A DNA stretch of 64,000 nt, from positions 2,164,501 through 2,228,500 of the forward strand of contig NZ_CP115541.1 of the NCBI RefSeq assembly GCF_031834595.1, in the 5' to 3' direction. The stretch is from Stenotrophomonas oahuensis (lineage in GTDB: Bacteria > Pseudomonadota > Gammaproteobacteria > Xanthomonadales > Xanthomonadaceae). A model generated the notes under the pieces. The model saw only the letters and a list, made by a program, of their open reading frames with translations. It had not been told where the DNA came from and did no database searches. Numbering within the stretch: the first letter of the stretch is position 1; the number at the start of each line of letters is the position of its first letter. The position numbers were made by a program, and so were the translations under genes. Positions 10,877 to 19,717 of this stretch are shown piece after piece.

Positions 10877-12151
10877 ATGAGCAAAGCACTAGCAGAGATC
10901 GCATACGACCTTCACTCTGGGCTCGCATCTAATCAAATTCCAGAGTTTGATGACCTGCAGTTGATCGGAATGGCCGGTACTTTAGCGATTCACATCAAAG
11001 GCTTGGGTGAGATTGAATACGAAGTGCTAAGGAAGGTCTCCGATCACTTAATGAATATTCCTTCACTTGCACTGGAGAGGGTGTTGCGGTTACTGGGCGA
11101 TGTGGGCTTTGTGAGGCTTGTCGAAAATGGAAGGCGCATCACAAGTGTAATTCCGAACATCCCAGTGTTTGATGATGTCTATGCGGGTATCGGTAAATAT
11201 GCAGCATCAGAGTGCACGCTAAACGAGCATGAGCAAGCAACCATTCAGATTCTTGGGGTTTTGCAGCAGTCTCCCATAAACAAGAACTCCCTCATCAATA
11301 GCATGGGGGCCGAGAAGAGGGTTTTTGATCGGTGTCTGGTGGTTGGGAAAGCAAGTGGGATCGTTAGTGAGCACCAGGCTCGGGGCAGGGACATACTCAT
11401 TAGTCCATTCTACTTTTCGGATAACCTTGATGGATTGGCGGACGCTGCGGCATCCGCGGGAGCAGGTGCCATTAAGTCAACTCTGGAGAAGGTGAGGGCA
11501 AACCAAGGTTGGCCGCTATCGGTTGTCAAGCAAACCCGAGAGATTGGTGGAGTCAGCCTTTCGCAAACCGAGCTATCTCTTGTCGATAAAATGGCGGGGG
11601 AGGGTATGATCAAGCCCCCGACGATTTCCTTTGGAAATAAAAGTGAATCGTTCTTGTTTACGCCCAAGCCGGGTGCGACTAGGCTAAACGCTTCTAATCG
11701 AGAAATCTACGAGCGCGCAATGGCGCTCATATCTGCTGTGCGAAAAGGTCAACTGCTAGCGGATAGCTACCGCATACGAAGTCCTGTGCGCATACTGGAA
11801 AGCTTGCGAGAAAAGGGCTACTTAGGCTCCAACTCCGAGGCGCGCGCGCAGTATCAAAATCTTGTTGTGCTGAAGGTTGCATATCTAAAGCAGACTTCCG
11901 GGAACATGTGGCAGCTTTGCTTGAACCGTACCCCGGAGAATGAGGATGCGCTAACACTCGCTATTTCGCTGCTAAGGACGGGTGAGCTGTCTGGGATGGA
12001 GATCAACAATGATGCCAGGATCGCACTTAGCAAGGGCGAGGAATACATACAATCATTGATATCAGCATCCGAGATTAAGAAGCGCCAGCGTGTAGTTGCT
12101 GATCCCCAGGCAACATTCGAGTTCGAACAACTTCTGCTAAAGTTGAGTTGA
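10877..12151 (+). CDS. Unrecognised 424-residue protein, first gene of a two-gene module
   Basis: I do not recognise this family. The protein is cytoplasmic, with no signal or membrane segment. Several stretches look like winged-helix units (e.g. residues 40-85 with L-A-L-E-R-V-L-R-L-L-G-D-V-G-F-V, and 130-165 with a second similar unit), and the C-terminal third carries another regulator-like helix-rich part. Codon use is much less GC-biased than in aceE, which suggests acquisition. The start at 10877 has a G-A-A-A-C-G purine stretch upstream. The stop is followed after 4 bp by the next gene, so the two are co-translated. A DNA-binding or sensor role is inference from the repeated winged-helix-like pattern. 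Confidence 0.6.
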   Translation: MSKALAEIAYDLHSGLASNQIPEFDDLQLIGMAGTLAIHIKGLGEIEYEVLRKVSDHLMNIPSLALERVLRLLGDVGFVRLVENGRRITSVIPNIPVFDDVYAGIGKYAASECTLNEHEQATIQILGVLQQSPINKNSLINSMGAEKRVFDRCLVVGKASGIVSEHQARGRDILISPFYFSDNLDGLADAAASAGAGAIKSTLEKVRANQGWPLSVVKQTREIGGVSLSQTELSLVDKMAGEGMIKPPTISFGNKSESFLFTPKPGATRLNASNREIYERAMALISAVRKGQLLADSYRIRSPVRILESLREKGYLGSNSEARAQYQNLVVLKVAYLKQTSGNMWQLCLNRTPENEDALTLAISLLRTGELSGMEINNDARIALSKGEEYIQSLISASEIKKRQRVVADPQATFEFEQLLLKLS

Positions 12152-12155
12152 GATA

Positions 12156-13247
12156 ATGGGTTCACTGGACAAAGATCGTTTTCAGAAAGAGCTGGCGATT
12201 CGCTATTGCTTGGCCAGGGGCATGGTTCCATTCCCTGAGGTCCTGGTTTCGAGCTCATCAGATCTAAGTGATTCGCCGGAAGTCCTGACTGACCTTGACG
12301 TCCTTGGCTTGGAGTTTCTTAGTGATGGAGAGTTGCGCAAGTCGCTTTTTGACTGTAAAAGCGGCTCCAGGCTCAGTGCTATTAATCGAGCGTTCTGGGT
12401 ATCAGGCGTCATGGCCTACACCTCGTGCGACCATGGCTTTGTATTGCTTAAGGCCAAGGCCGTGAGCAATCATCGCTTGTCCGCCCTCAGTATTCGAGTG
12501 GACCTTCATAGTGAAGAATCATTTGTGTCTCTGGGTAAAACTCTGGATGCGAGCTTCCCTGGCAGCTCGTATTACCAATCTTCAATCGAGAGGTGGAACC
12601 ACGTCGACGGAATCTACAGCGCAAATGGTTGGTCAATGGATATCAGGGGGCTCGTTCGGAACGCTGTCCCCCTTGCAAAGTCATCATCAACTGTCTTTCG
12701 CAGGATCATAGCCGAACTAAGGGCCGCTCGAGGATCCTTTGATCCCGGGAAGCCATCTCACATTTGCATCTTCTTGGATGCAATATCGTCACTCATGGTG
12801 CTCTGGGCGTCGCTTTCACGGGATGCGCGACGATTTTATGTCCCCGGAATGGAGAAGGCGGAGTTTGAGCGTATCCTTCGGCTTTATCTATGGGGCGGAC
12901 GTGAGGCGTACAAGGTGAGGCAGCTCTTGACGAAGGATCGTTCAGGTTCGGATTTGAGTACAAGCTTGGTTGTGGATTTCCCCGCGTGGGATCAGCTCGT
13001 GTCGTATTTTGGGCTCGTTATCGATGCACCCCAAGAGACCTTCAAATGCGCACACCTCTGTCGGGAAGCTGCCTTCCGTGTTGGCGGGGACCGCGATGCC
13101 CTGCTTGATGCTTCTGTTGCACGGTATGCCTCTAATTCTCCTCGTGCAAAGCAGTTCTCATGTGGAATGATCGATTATATCGTTGCGGCATGTGGGTTGC
13201 CGCGCGACCTAGGCCGGGCCGCATCAGAGCAAATTCTGGCCGCTTAA
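12156..13247 (+). CDS. Protein with PD-(D/E)xK nuclease-like N-terminus, second gene of the module
   Basis: The 363-residue protein is not recognised as a known family. Its first 70 residues show the order expected of restriction-endonuclease-like folds: a helix with Glu (K-E-L-A-I-R-Y-C-L-A-R-G at 11-22), a strand T-D-L-D-V-L-G-L-E-F (45-54), and a strand ending F-D-C-K-S-G (65-70) in which D/C-K is the catalytic pattern. The rest, residues 100-363, has no motif I know. It is coupled to the preceding gene (4 bp apart). I infer a DNA- or RNA-cleaving effector of a two-component defence module; the catalytic assignment rests on pattern only. Confidence 0.6.
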   Translation: MGSLDKDRFQKELAIRYCLARGMVPFPEVLVSSSSDLSDSPEVLTDLDVLGLEFLSDGELRKSLFDCKSGSRLSAINRAFWVSGVMAYTSCDHGFVLLKAKAVSNHRLSALSIRVDLHSEESFVSLGKTLDASFPGSSYYQSSIERWNHVDGIYSANGWSMDIRGLVRNAVPLAKSSSTVFRRIIAELRAARGSFDPGKPSHICIFLDAISSLMVLWASLSRDARRFYVPGMEKAEFERILRLYLWGGREAYKVRQLLTKDRSGSDLSTSLVVDFPAWDQLVSYFGLVIDAPQETFKCAHLCREAAFRVGGDRDALLDASVARYASNSPRAKQFSCGMIDYIVAACGLPRDLGRAASEQILAA

Positions 13248-13576
13248 CCCTGCGTTTGGCGAGTCACTTAAAGCCTGCTTAGATATTGCTTTACCGCCAG
13301 TGGCGTCGCTCCGCCTGGGCGGAGGGCGGGTCATCAGGCCTGCAATGTCGCATCGCCGGAGGTTCCCAGGACCTACTCATTCGCATCGTTGCTTGAGACT
13401 GCTAGACCCGCCTCCAGCGCAGTGGTTTAGGGCCCGATCCTAAGGGCGGTACGGCCCATTGTATGAACAGGAGTCGGCTGGTGTGCGCAACCCTTCGACA
13501 CAAGTGGGCCAGGCTTGACGGGTTAAGCTAATGTGAAATATCACTGTAGTCCAGCAGGCGGGGCTGGACAACGGAC
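13248..13576. other. Gene-free spacer with an imperfect inverted repeat
   Basis: No gene is supported. A GC-rich arm near 13320-13334 (GGAGGGCGGGTC) is nearly complementary to GACCCGCCTCC near 13404-13416, bracketing about 70 nt, so the transcript could fold. A possible promoter before the next operon is TTGACG at 13515-13520 with ATATCA 17 bp downstream. Confidence 0.35.
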
Positions 13577-14716
13577 ATGTCGACGAAGGCTACAAAACAC
13601 AGTGCTCCCGGGCCATACCTAGGATACGGATTGCAGACCGTGCGATTGTGTGCCCGGCTTTTAAATGAGCTTGGTGATTCGACTGTATTCGTAGAGCAAG
13701 ACGATGATATCTCGGTGCTGTACGGCAACGGAAGCAGGCTCCTCGAGCAGACGAAGCGAGTGAAGGGCAATCCTCTATCAGATTGGTCTCTAGACCTTTG
13801 GAAGACTATTCACAACTGGCTTGAAGATCATGCCCCATTCAATGGGATATCCAAGCTATGCCTCTACACCACGTCCGCGCACGAGCCTGGCCCTTTTGCG
13901 AAGGCGCTTCTAGCGGCGCGTAGCTCGCAGGATGTAGATCTGTTGGTGGCTGACATTAATGGAAAGCTAACCACCGCAAAGAAGAAGACAAAAGTATACG
14001 AGTACATCAAGCGGTTCCTCGACGCCACTGCTGAAGAGCAGAAGTCTCTCGCGATTCGATTCGAAGTTATCCAAGAGACGGATGTTCTTGCTTCCATTCG
14101 ATCGCGCTATGAGGCCGCTGTGCCTCCTCCTTTGCTTGAACGTGTCATATCGTTCGCCTTAGGCGAGGCGAAGATTAGATCTGATCGTCTTCTGGAGTTG
14201 GGAAAGCCTGGTGCGCTAAATGCCGGCGAATTTCGAAGTATGGTCAGGCTATTCGTCAAAGAGATAAATCTTCCGGCGTACTTTGACTTTGATTCAGCGC
14301 CGGTGCCTCAGGCTGAGCTGGATAACGAGTTCGTGTCAAGGCCCGTATTTGTAAAGCAGTTGGAGCTGATTGAAGCGAGTAGGCAGCAGCAGCTGCAGGC
14401 AATCAACGACTACTTGAGGGCGGTTGCAAGTAAGACGAGATGGGGGGACGAGGGCACACTTCTTCCTGGGTCATTGGATGAGTGGGAGAATGAGCTGCTT
14501 CAAAGGCATTCCGCCATCTGCGACAGTCTGGACATTCTTCACGCAGGACTTAGCGAAGTGAGTCGCGGTAAGGCTGTCTATGCTGAGTGCAGAAAGGTCG
14601 AGCTCTCACTTCAGGGCAAGAGCGTTCCCGGCCATTTCACTCACGGATGTTTCAACGAGCTCTCTGGATCAAAAAGAATAGGCTGGCATCCTGCCTACCT
14701 AGACCTATTGGAATAA
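13577..14716 (+). CDS. ABC-3C system effector-type protein with nuclease-like N-terminus
   Basis: The 379-residue protein is the first gene of a three-gene ABC-3C operon. Its N-terminus has the DUF4297/Cap4-like PD-(D/E)xK order: G-Y-G-L-Q-T (16-21), F-V-E-Q-D-D-D-I (38-45) and L-L-E-Q-T-K (55-60), with E40, D42-44 and E57/K60 as likely metal and catalytic residues. The C-terminal part (about 230-379) is the ABC-3C partner-binding region ending in H-F-T-H-G-C-F-N-E-L-S-G and W-H-P-A-Y. The prediction that such proteins are nucleic-acid-degrading effectors controlled by an SMC-like ATPase comes from comparative genomics (Krishnan, Burroughs, Iyer and Aravind). Confidence 0.75.
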   Translation: MSTKATKHSAPGPYLGYGLQTVRLCARLLNELGDSTVFVEQDDDISVLYGNGSRLLEQTKRVKGNPLSDWSLDLWKTIHNWLEDHAPFNGISKLCLYTTSAHEPGPFAKALLAARSSQDVDLLVADINGKLTTAKKKTKVYEYIKRFLDATAEEQKSLAIRFEVIQETDVLASIRSRYEAAVPPPLLERVISFALGEAKIRSDRLLELGKPGALNAGEFRSMVRLFVKEINLPAYFDFDSAPVPQAELDNEFVSRPVFVKQLELIEASRQQQLQAINDYLRAVASKTRWGDEGTLLPGSLDEWENELLQRHSAICDSLDILHAGLSEVSRGKAVYAECRKVELSLQGKSVPGHFTHGCFNELSGSKRIGWHPAYLDLLE

Positions 14717-14725
14717 ACCGTGGTC

Positions 14726-15229
14726 ATGACCGACAGAACCAAGCAGAACCCCGGCCGGCTGTCGGGGCTGGACCTGATCTACAATCCGTCGTTGGGCTCA
14801 TTCCTGTTTTGGCGCGCTGCGTCGGGCTACTTCTCGGAGTGCGGGCGCGGACTTCCTGTGGCATTAGCCTTTACCGTACTTCCGATTGCACTCCATGACC
14901 AGTCTAGGAGAGTGCTTTTTGGGACGAAATTGCCTTCTGGTCTAACACTGTTCGCGGCTAAACTCGGGGTTGAACAAGAAAGTTTGCTTGCAATTCACAA
15001 TCGAACACTTGCTCTCCGAAGTCTGTCGTTGGCCTCTCTGACTGCCGGTGTTATGTCTGAGATGTTAATTCTCGATTCGACGAGCGCAACAATCCTGTCA
15101 ATGAGTTCAGCGCCCCCGCAATTGAGTCCAAATATGCAGAAGCTTGGATTGGGGTGCGAAAAGCTGGGCGTCTGGTTCGCACGAATTCCGATCGAGCAGG
15201 TTGCGTCGACTCTTAGGGTGAGCTTCTAA
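14726..15229 (+). CDS. ABC-3C system middle component
   Basis: The 167-residue protein begins (from the ATG at 14726, preferred over GTG 14720) with a polar segment followed by Y-N-P-S-L-G-S-F-L-F-W-R, the N-A/P-x-L/F-G entry motif of ABC-3C middle components. An L-P-I-A-L-H-D-Q-S-R-R block follows, and the C-terminus has K-L-G-x-W-F-A-R. Middle components are thought to bridge the effector and the DUF3732 ATPase. Its stop overlaps the start of the ATPase gene (TAATG), and it lies 9 bp after the effector, so the three form one operon. Confidence 0.75.
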   Translation: MTDRTKQNPGRLSGLDLIYNPSLGSFLFWRAASGYFSECGRGLPVALAFTVLPIALHDQSRRVLFGTKLPSGLTLFAAKLGVEQESLLAIHNRTLALRSLSLASLTAGVMSEMLILDSTSATILSMSSAPPQLSPNMQKLGLGCEKLGVWFARIPIEQVASTLRVSF

Positions 15230-17178
15230 TGTACTTTCAAATCTTAAAGCTGGTTCTTTGGCCTAAGAATGGTGGCGCGATCAGGGAGGTCGTATTCGAG
15301 CCAGGGATGGTCAACGTCATCACAGGTTCTTCAAAAACCGGAAAATCTGCTGTCATCCCGATTATCGACTATTGTTTGGCGTCCAGGAGTTGCACTGTTC
15401 CGGTGGGTGTAATAAGAGATAAATGCTCTTGGTTTGGCGTGGTTGTTGAAACTGTTGAGGGTCAGAAGTTGTTCGCGCGTAGGGAGCCAGGCGATCAAGT
15501 CCAGACAAACGAGATGTTCGTTGTTGAGTCGGAGGAAATTGCTCTCCCCAGCGCAATCGATGGCGGGAATACCAACGCAGGCGTCGTACGTGGACTGTTG
15601 GATCGCCTTGCGGGGCTTACTCAGCTGGATTTTGAACCAGAGACGGAATATGGATACAAACAACGACCGTCCTTCAGAGATCTGACGTCGCTAGTTTTCC
15701 AGCCGCAGAACATTGTTGCGAATCCTAATGTCCTATTCTACAAGGCGGATTCTAATGAGCACCGGGAGAAGCTCAGGACTGTCCTTCCCTACGTTCTGAA
15801 TGCGGTCACCGCCCAGGTCATTGCGTTGCGGCACGAGTCAGACAGACTGAGCCGTAGGATCAAGAGGCTTGAATCTGAACTAAGAGAGATGAACTCCATC
15901 TCCGCAAGACGGATGTCGGAGGGGCGTCGTTGGGTTAATCAAGGGAGGGAGCTGGGGCTATCTACTCGGCGAGGTCAGCTAAATGATTGGCCGGAGATAC
16001 TGGCGGAGCTTCAGCAGATAACACTTGTCAATCATGTTGGAAGGTCTGCATCGGTTGATGGTATAGAGGCGACACTGAGCGTTCTGTCGGAGCTGCGATC
16101 TAGGGAGCAGGAGCTAGCAGCAATGGCTTCCGGACACCGTCAGCGACTCATGGAATTGAAACGATTACGTGAGGGGAGCGATGAATATGCTGGTGCGCTC
16201 CGCATACAGCGTGATCGCATATCACTATCCTCTTGGATGAGTGATGAGATCAAGAGGAGGAACGAGGCAGCTCTGCTGTTCTCTTCTGAAACAGCTTCAT
16301 CGCTTGATAAGCTCTCAAGCGCGCTCAAGGAGGTGGAGGGAAAGCTTCAAGCTTATCCTCTAGCCACGACGTCGTTAGACGCTGAATACCATCGTCAACG
16401 GGTCAGGACTGAAGAGGTGCTTGCTGAGATATCAATCGTGAGGCAGGAGATTCGCTATCATGAAGCTTACTCTGAAGCAGCTCGACAGGAGATCTCCTAT
16501 ACCTCAGCCATCGACCGTTTCTTAGGGGGGCTGCAGCAGCTTCTAGATCAGTACGAGCTATCAGACGCGTCATCAGAGCATGAGATGGAATTATCTGAGC
16601 TGCGTGATAAGCTGAGTACGATTGACAGAAGAATAAACGAGGCTGCGATCCAGCGCAGGCTCGACAGTACTCTGGATGAGATTCAGCAGATAACTGGGTC
16701 AATAATTCCGGCTCTCAATGCAGAATGGGGTGAGAGCCCGGTAAGGCTAGATCCGAAGGAGTTAACGGTTAGGGTGTCTCGTCAGGGGCGTAAAGACTAT
16801 CTTTGGGAAATTGGAAGTGGCGCCAACTGGCTTGCGTACCACGTTGCGGTGACTTTGGCGCTACACACTTACTTCCTCAGCCATCCGCCGAGTCCTGTGC
16901 CGGGGCTAATCGTTTATGACCAACCAAGTCAAGTCTACTTCCCGGCAGTCGTGATTGACAAAAAGACCGGGGAAAAGGACCGGAAGCTGGTGGAGCAGGA
17001 AGATGTTCAGGCAGTTCGGAGCATCTTCGCAGAGATTGGAAATCGCGTTGTGTCTGCAAAGGGGGCGCTGCAAATTATCATCCTCGATCACGCGAATCAG
17101 GATGTTTGGGGGGAGCTCGAAGGCATCTTCCTTGTGGAGGAGTGGCGGGGAAAGAAGCTGGTTCCTTTGGAGTGGTAG
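15229..17178 (+). CDS. DUF3732 SMC/Rad50-like ATPase of the ABC-3C system
   Basis: The 649-residue protein has a Walker A motif G-S-S-K-T-G-K-S-A at residues 33-41 and a Q-loop region near V-F-Q-P-Q-N. A long coiled-coil middle (about 200-480) and a C-terminal head follow, with W-E-I-G-S-G-A-N-W-L-A-Y near 535 (signature-type) and L-I-V-Y-D-Q-P-S-Q near 565 (Walker B region), then I-I-I-L-D-H-A. This architecture defines DUF3732. It probably senses invading nucleic acid or a damaged nucleoprotein structure and licenses the effector. No regulator gene is visible in the operon. Confidence 0.85.
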   Translation: MYFQILKLVLWPKNGGAIREVVFEPGMVNVITGSSKTGKSAVIPIIDYCLASRSCTVPVGVIRDKCSWFGVVVETVEGQKLFARREPGDQVQTNEMFVVESEEIALPSAIDGGNTNAGVVRGLLDRLAGLTQLDFEPETEYGYKQRPSFRDLTSLVFQPQNIVANPNVLFYKADSNEHREKLRTVLPYVLNAVTAQVIALRHESDRLSRRIKRLESELREMNSISARRMSEGRRWVNQGRELGLSTRRGQLNDWPEILAELQQITLVNHVGRSASVDGIEATLSVLSELRSREQELAAMASGHRQRLMELKRLREGSDEYAGALRIQRDRISLSSWMSDEIKRRNEAALLFSSETASSLDKLSSALKEVEGKLQAYPLATTSLDAEYHRQRVRTEEVLAEISIVRQEIRYHEAYSEAARQEISYTSAIDRFLGGLQQLLDQYELSDASSEHEMELSELRDKLSTIDRRINEAAIQRRLDSTLDEIQQITGSIIPALNAEWGESPVRLDPKELTVRVSRQGRKDYLWEIGSGANWLAYHVAVTLALHTYFLSHPPSPVPGLIVYDQPSQVYFPAVVIDKKTGEKDRKLVEQEDVQAVRSIFAEIGNRVVSAKGALQIIILDHANQDVWGELEGIFLVEEWRGKKLVPLEW

Positions 17179-17468
17179 CCGAATGATCACGTCTCTATCA
17201 CTCCGGAAAAGCGTCGGCTTATGGCTTGGCCTGGGCGCAGATTGTTGTGCGGCCAGTTCAAGTGCACGTAGCTGACCCTGCTGACCCTCATTTTCTGATG
17301 AGGTCATGCGGCTAACATGGCGACGTAAGCTGCGTCCGGGGTCGCCATCTTCAGTGCGCCAAGGCGACGTTCAACTACTCGCGCCTTTGCCGAGTGGTGG
17401 GCGGTAAATGCTAGGGTCAAGCTGCGCCGCGAGGCGGCGTCAGCTTGAATGAACCGTTTGGTCAGGAT
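17179..17468. other. Spacer after the ABC-3C operon
   Basis: No gene is supported. It contains GCGCCGCGAGGCGGCG (a short hairpin near 17429) and the phrase CTTGAATGAAC, which recurs at about 18363 on the other side of the J-domain gene. Confidence 0.3.
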
Positions 17469-17813
17469 CTAAGCACCCTCAATGAAATGCTTGTCAACTT
17501 GAAACCATTCGTGAACGCCGTTTATCGGCGCACTAGTGACAATTCCTCTGCTCATGAGCTCCTCTATATGGCTCGAGGCGATTGCCTCGGCCGCGGAACG
17601 ACTGATTCCGAATAGCAGAAATTGAGAAGCTCTGGATCTACCGCGATGGTGGGAGTGCATGATGTCTACAATGTGCCTTCGGGTAAAGGCGAGCTGCCCA
17701 TTTATGGTGGATCTTGTGTTCACGTATCTCAACTCATGGAATAGGTAAGCAAGTCCATCTTCTGATGAGAGAAATTCTGCGCGCGATTCGGCCTTTCTCT
17801 CTCTCTGTACCAC
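17469..17813 (-). CDS. Downstream frame of the J-domain protein (C-terminal part after a frame break)
   Basis: The frame encodes 114 residues starting at a GTG inside the (CT)5 tract region. It reads as a natural continuation of the J-domain protein: charged R-E-R-K-A-E-S-R-A-E-F, then L-A-Y-L-F-H-E-L-R-Y, a winged-helix-like I-N-G-Q-L-A-F-T-R-R-H-I-V-D-I-M-H, and a C-terminal S-R-G-I-V-T-S. Separate translation is possible, but no ribosome binding site is evident. More likely the two frames form one ~280-residue protein when the GA/CT tract loses one unit or the ribosome slips -1. Confidence 0.5.
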   Translation of the reverse strand: MVQRERKAESRAEFLSSEDGLAYLFHELRYVNTRSTINGQLAFTRRHIVDIMHSHHRGRSRASQFLLFGISRSAAEAIASSHIEELMSRGIVTSAPINGVHEWFQVDKHFIEGA

Positions 17814-18316
17814 GCAATAGCAAAAAATGCGCCGCTGTACAGCCAGGCGGAGAGGATGACCATGTCGGCATGCTGAATTTCAAGAATTTTTCCAAGAACT
17901 GGGTTCTCCTTCAGAGCTCCCATAAAGGCCAGCAATCCTGTGCTTATCGCAAGAAACGTGCCAGATGTCACCTTTATCCCTCGATGTTGCGCTCTGACGC
18001 TTTCCTTGATGAGACTATTTCTCTGCGCTCGCAAGCTCTCTTCCTGGGCTCCGGCCAGGGGAGCAAATGCCTTTGTGAAGGTCTCCACGAGTGCGGTGAC
18101 CTCCTTTAAAGGAACCAAGGTGCCAGATGGTTCCAATGATTCGATAGCTGACTGAATCCTGAGGTAGTTCAGTTGTGACTCCTCCGAAGCGAAGTCGCCT
18201 CCATTGCGATCAGGATGCAGTTCTCCCAAGCGCTTCCTCAGCGCTTTGAGCACACCGTTGCTGTCTGTCGGATCTGCATCTAGCTCAAATTTCTTTACTA
18301 TCTCTGAAAGGGTCAT
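17729..18316 (-). CDS. J-domain protein with membrane segments
   Basis: The 195-residue protein starts with a J-domain: helix S-E-I-V-K-K-F, K-A-L-R-K-R-L-G, the signature L-H-P-D-R-N-G-G-D-F (residues 33-42), and a third helix with Y-L-R-I-Q-S-A-I. A charged linker and two hydrophobic segments (about 118-136 and 148-168) follow, which suggests a membrane anchor. J-domains recruit and stimulate Hsp70/DnaK. The reading frame ends soon after a (GA)5 tract in the sense direction (17797-17806), and the expected C-terminus lies in the adjacent frame (17469-17813). Its place between two conflict systems suggests an accessory or defence role; this is inference. Confidence 0.7.
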   Translation of the reverse strand: MTLSEIVKKFELDADPTDSNGVLKALRKRLGELHPDRNGGDFASEESQLNYLRIQSAIESLEPSGTLVPLKEVTALVETFTKAFAPLAGAQEESLRAQRNSLIKESVRAQHRGIKVTSGTFLAISTGLLAFMGALKENPVLGKILEIQHADMVILSAWLYSGAFFAIAWYRERERPNRAQNFSHQKMDLLTYSMS

Positions 18317-18523
18317 GTGCGCACTTTGCTCTGGTACTAAGCCGACCCGCTAGGCGGGTTCGTCTTGAATGAACTGGTAGGTCCCAAAGCGGATTCCAGA
18401 ACTGGCTTGAAACCCTTTGGGAGCAACATGTCTGGTTTTGACTACAGCCGCACCCCGAGTGCATCGAGCGTTGGCGTGGTCATCGTCCCGGTCGCCCGGA
18501 TACCATGAGCCAGTTGGAACATG
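18317..18523. other. Spacer left of the insertion sequence
   Basis: No gene is supported. A small hairpin CCCGCTAGGCGGG lies near 18347. The last bases before the IS (GTTGGAACATG) are the inverted match of those after it (CGTGTTCAAC). Confidence 0.35.
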
Positions 18524-18578
18524 TGTAATGACCCACTGAATTCCTGCTCAGGTGTTACTTTTCCCAAAGGAGACACCG

Positions 18579-18893
18579 ATGAGCGAAATGATGGAAGAAG
18601 AGATCAAGCGCTGGAACGCCCGTCGCAAGTCCGCACTGGTCCTTGAGATCATCCAGGGCAAGACCTCAGTGGCGGCAGCGAGTCGCCAGTTCGACCTGAC
18701 CCCTGCAGAAATCGAGAGCTGGGTTGAAGACGGCAAACGCGGCATGGAGAACGCCCTGAGAGCCAAGCCTGAGGACGTGCGCGAGCAGTACGAGCGCCAG
18801 TTGAAGGACCTCCAGGAAACCTACGGCGAGGCCATGCTGGAGATCCGCGCGCGAAAAAAGCTGGCATCCCTGCTGGGAAAGGACGAGAGCTGA
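18579..18893 (+). CDS. IS3-family transposase OrfA
   Basis: The 104-residue protein has an N-terminal helix-turn-helix (W-N-A-R-R-K-S-A-L-V-L-E-I-I-Q-G-K-T, then A-A-A-S-R-Q-F-D-L-T) and a C-terminal leucine-rich helix, as in IS3 OrfA DNA-binding subunits. AAAAAAG at 18854-18860 lies in phase for -1 slippage. The -1 frame after it is open through G-I-P-A-G-K-G-R-E-L into OrfB, so an OrfAB fusion transposase can be made. The stop also overlaps the OrfB ATG (TGATG). Confidence 0.92.
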   Translation: MSEMMEEEIKRWNARRKSALVLEIIQGKTSVAAASRQFDLTPAEIESWVEDGKRGMENALRAKPEDVREQYERQLKDLQETYGEAMLEIRARKKLASLLGKDES

Positions 18894-19717
18894 TGCTCTC
18901 GGTCCAGCAGGGCCTGAGGGACGAAGGCGTCACGGTGCCAATGACCAAGCTGTGTCAGTGGTTCGGCGTGGCGCGTCGAACGACGTACTACAAGCCGACC
19001 AAGGGCCCGGCCAAGGTCAATGCTGAGCTGGCAGAGCCCATCAAGGAAATGATCGAGGCCGAGCCCTCGTTCGGCTATCGCACCGTGGCGGCGCTGCTGG
19101 GCATGAACAAGAACACTGTGCAGCGGATCTTTCAGCTCAAGGGTTGGCAGGTCCGTAAGCGTCCGCTCGGTCAGCGCCCGCGAATCGAAGCCAAGGTTTC
19201 CCGCGCTGAAGGGCCTGATCAGCGTTGGGCTACGGACCTGTGCAGGGTCTGGGGCGGCAGGGACGGCTGGTTGAGCCTGGCGCTGGTGATCGACTGCGGC
19301 ACACGTCAGTTGCTTGGCTGGCACCTGCCTCGAACTGGCAAGGCAAGTACCGCCTCCGCCGCGCTGGAGCAGGCCCTGATCACCCGCTACGGCACGCTGG
19401 GGCGGGTGCCGGTGCCCTTCCTGCTGCGTTCTGACAACGGCCTGGTGTTCACCAGCCGCGTCTATACGCGCCTGGTGCGCAGCTATGGTCTGCAGCAGGA
19501 GTTCATTACGCCACACTGCCCGCAGCAGAACGGGATGGTGGAACGCGTCATTCGAACGCTGAAGGAGCAATGTGTGCACCGGCACCGCTTTGAGAGCCAA
19601 GTGCACGCCACAAGGGTGATCGCTGACTGGATTGCCTTCTACAACCAACAGCGCCCTCATCAGGCGCTGAAGATGATGACCCCGGACGCGGCGTATGCCG
19701 CTACATTAACCGCATGA
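18893..19717 (+). CDS. IS3-family transposase OrfB (DDE recombinase)
   Basis: The 274-residue protein has an HTH_21 segment (Y-K-P-T, F-G-Y-R-T-V) and an rve integrase core with all three acidic residues in place: D in W-A-T-D-L-C, D in R-S-D-N-G-L, and E in N-G-M-V-E-R-V, plus the closing Y-N-x-x-R-P-H-Q-A-L. The frame is intact, so the element may still be active. It is produced by frameshift or by re-initiation at the overlapping ATG. Confidence 0.93.
   Translation: MLSVQQGLRDEGVTVPMTKLCQWFGVARRTTYYKPTKGPAKVNAELAEPIKEMIEAEPSFGYRTVAALLGMNKNTVQRIFQLKGWQVRKRPLGQRPRIEAKVSRAEGPDQRWATDLCRVWGGRDGWLSLALVIDCGTRQLLGWHLPRTGKASTASAALEQALITRYGTLGRVPVPFLLRSDNGLVFTSRVYTRLVRSYGLQQEFITPHCPQQNGMVERVIRTLKEQCVHRHRFESQVHATRVIADWIAFYNQQRPHQALKMMTPDAAYAATLTA

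Noticed and set aside
17451..18385. Possible attachment-site pair CTTGAATGAAC on both sides of the J-domain gene
   Set aside because: Only about 11-12 matching bases, and no integrase or tRNA gene nearby.
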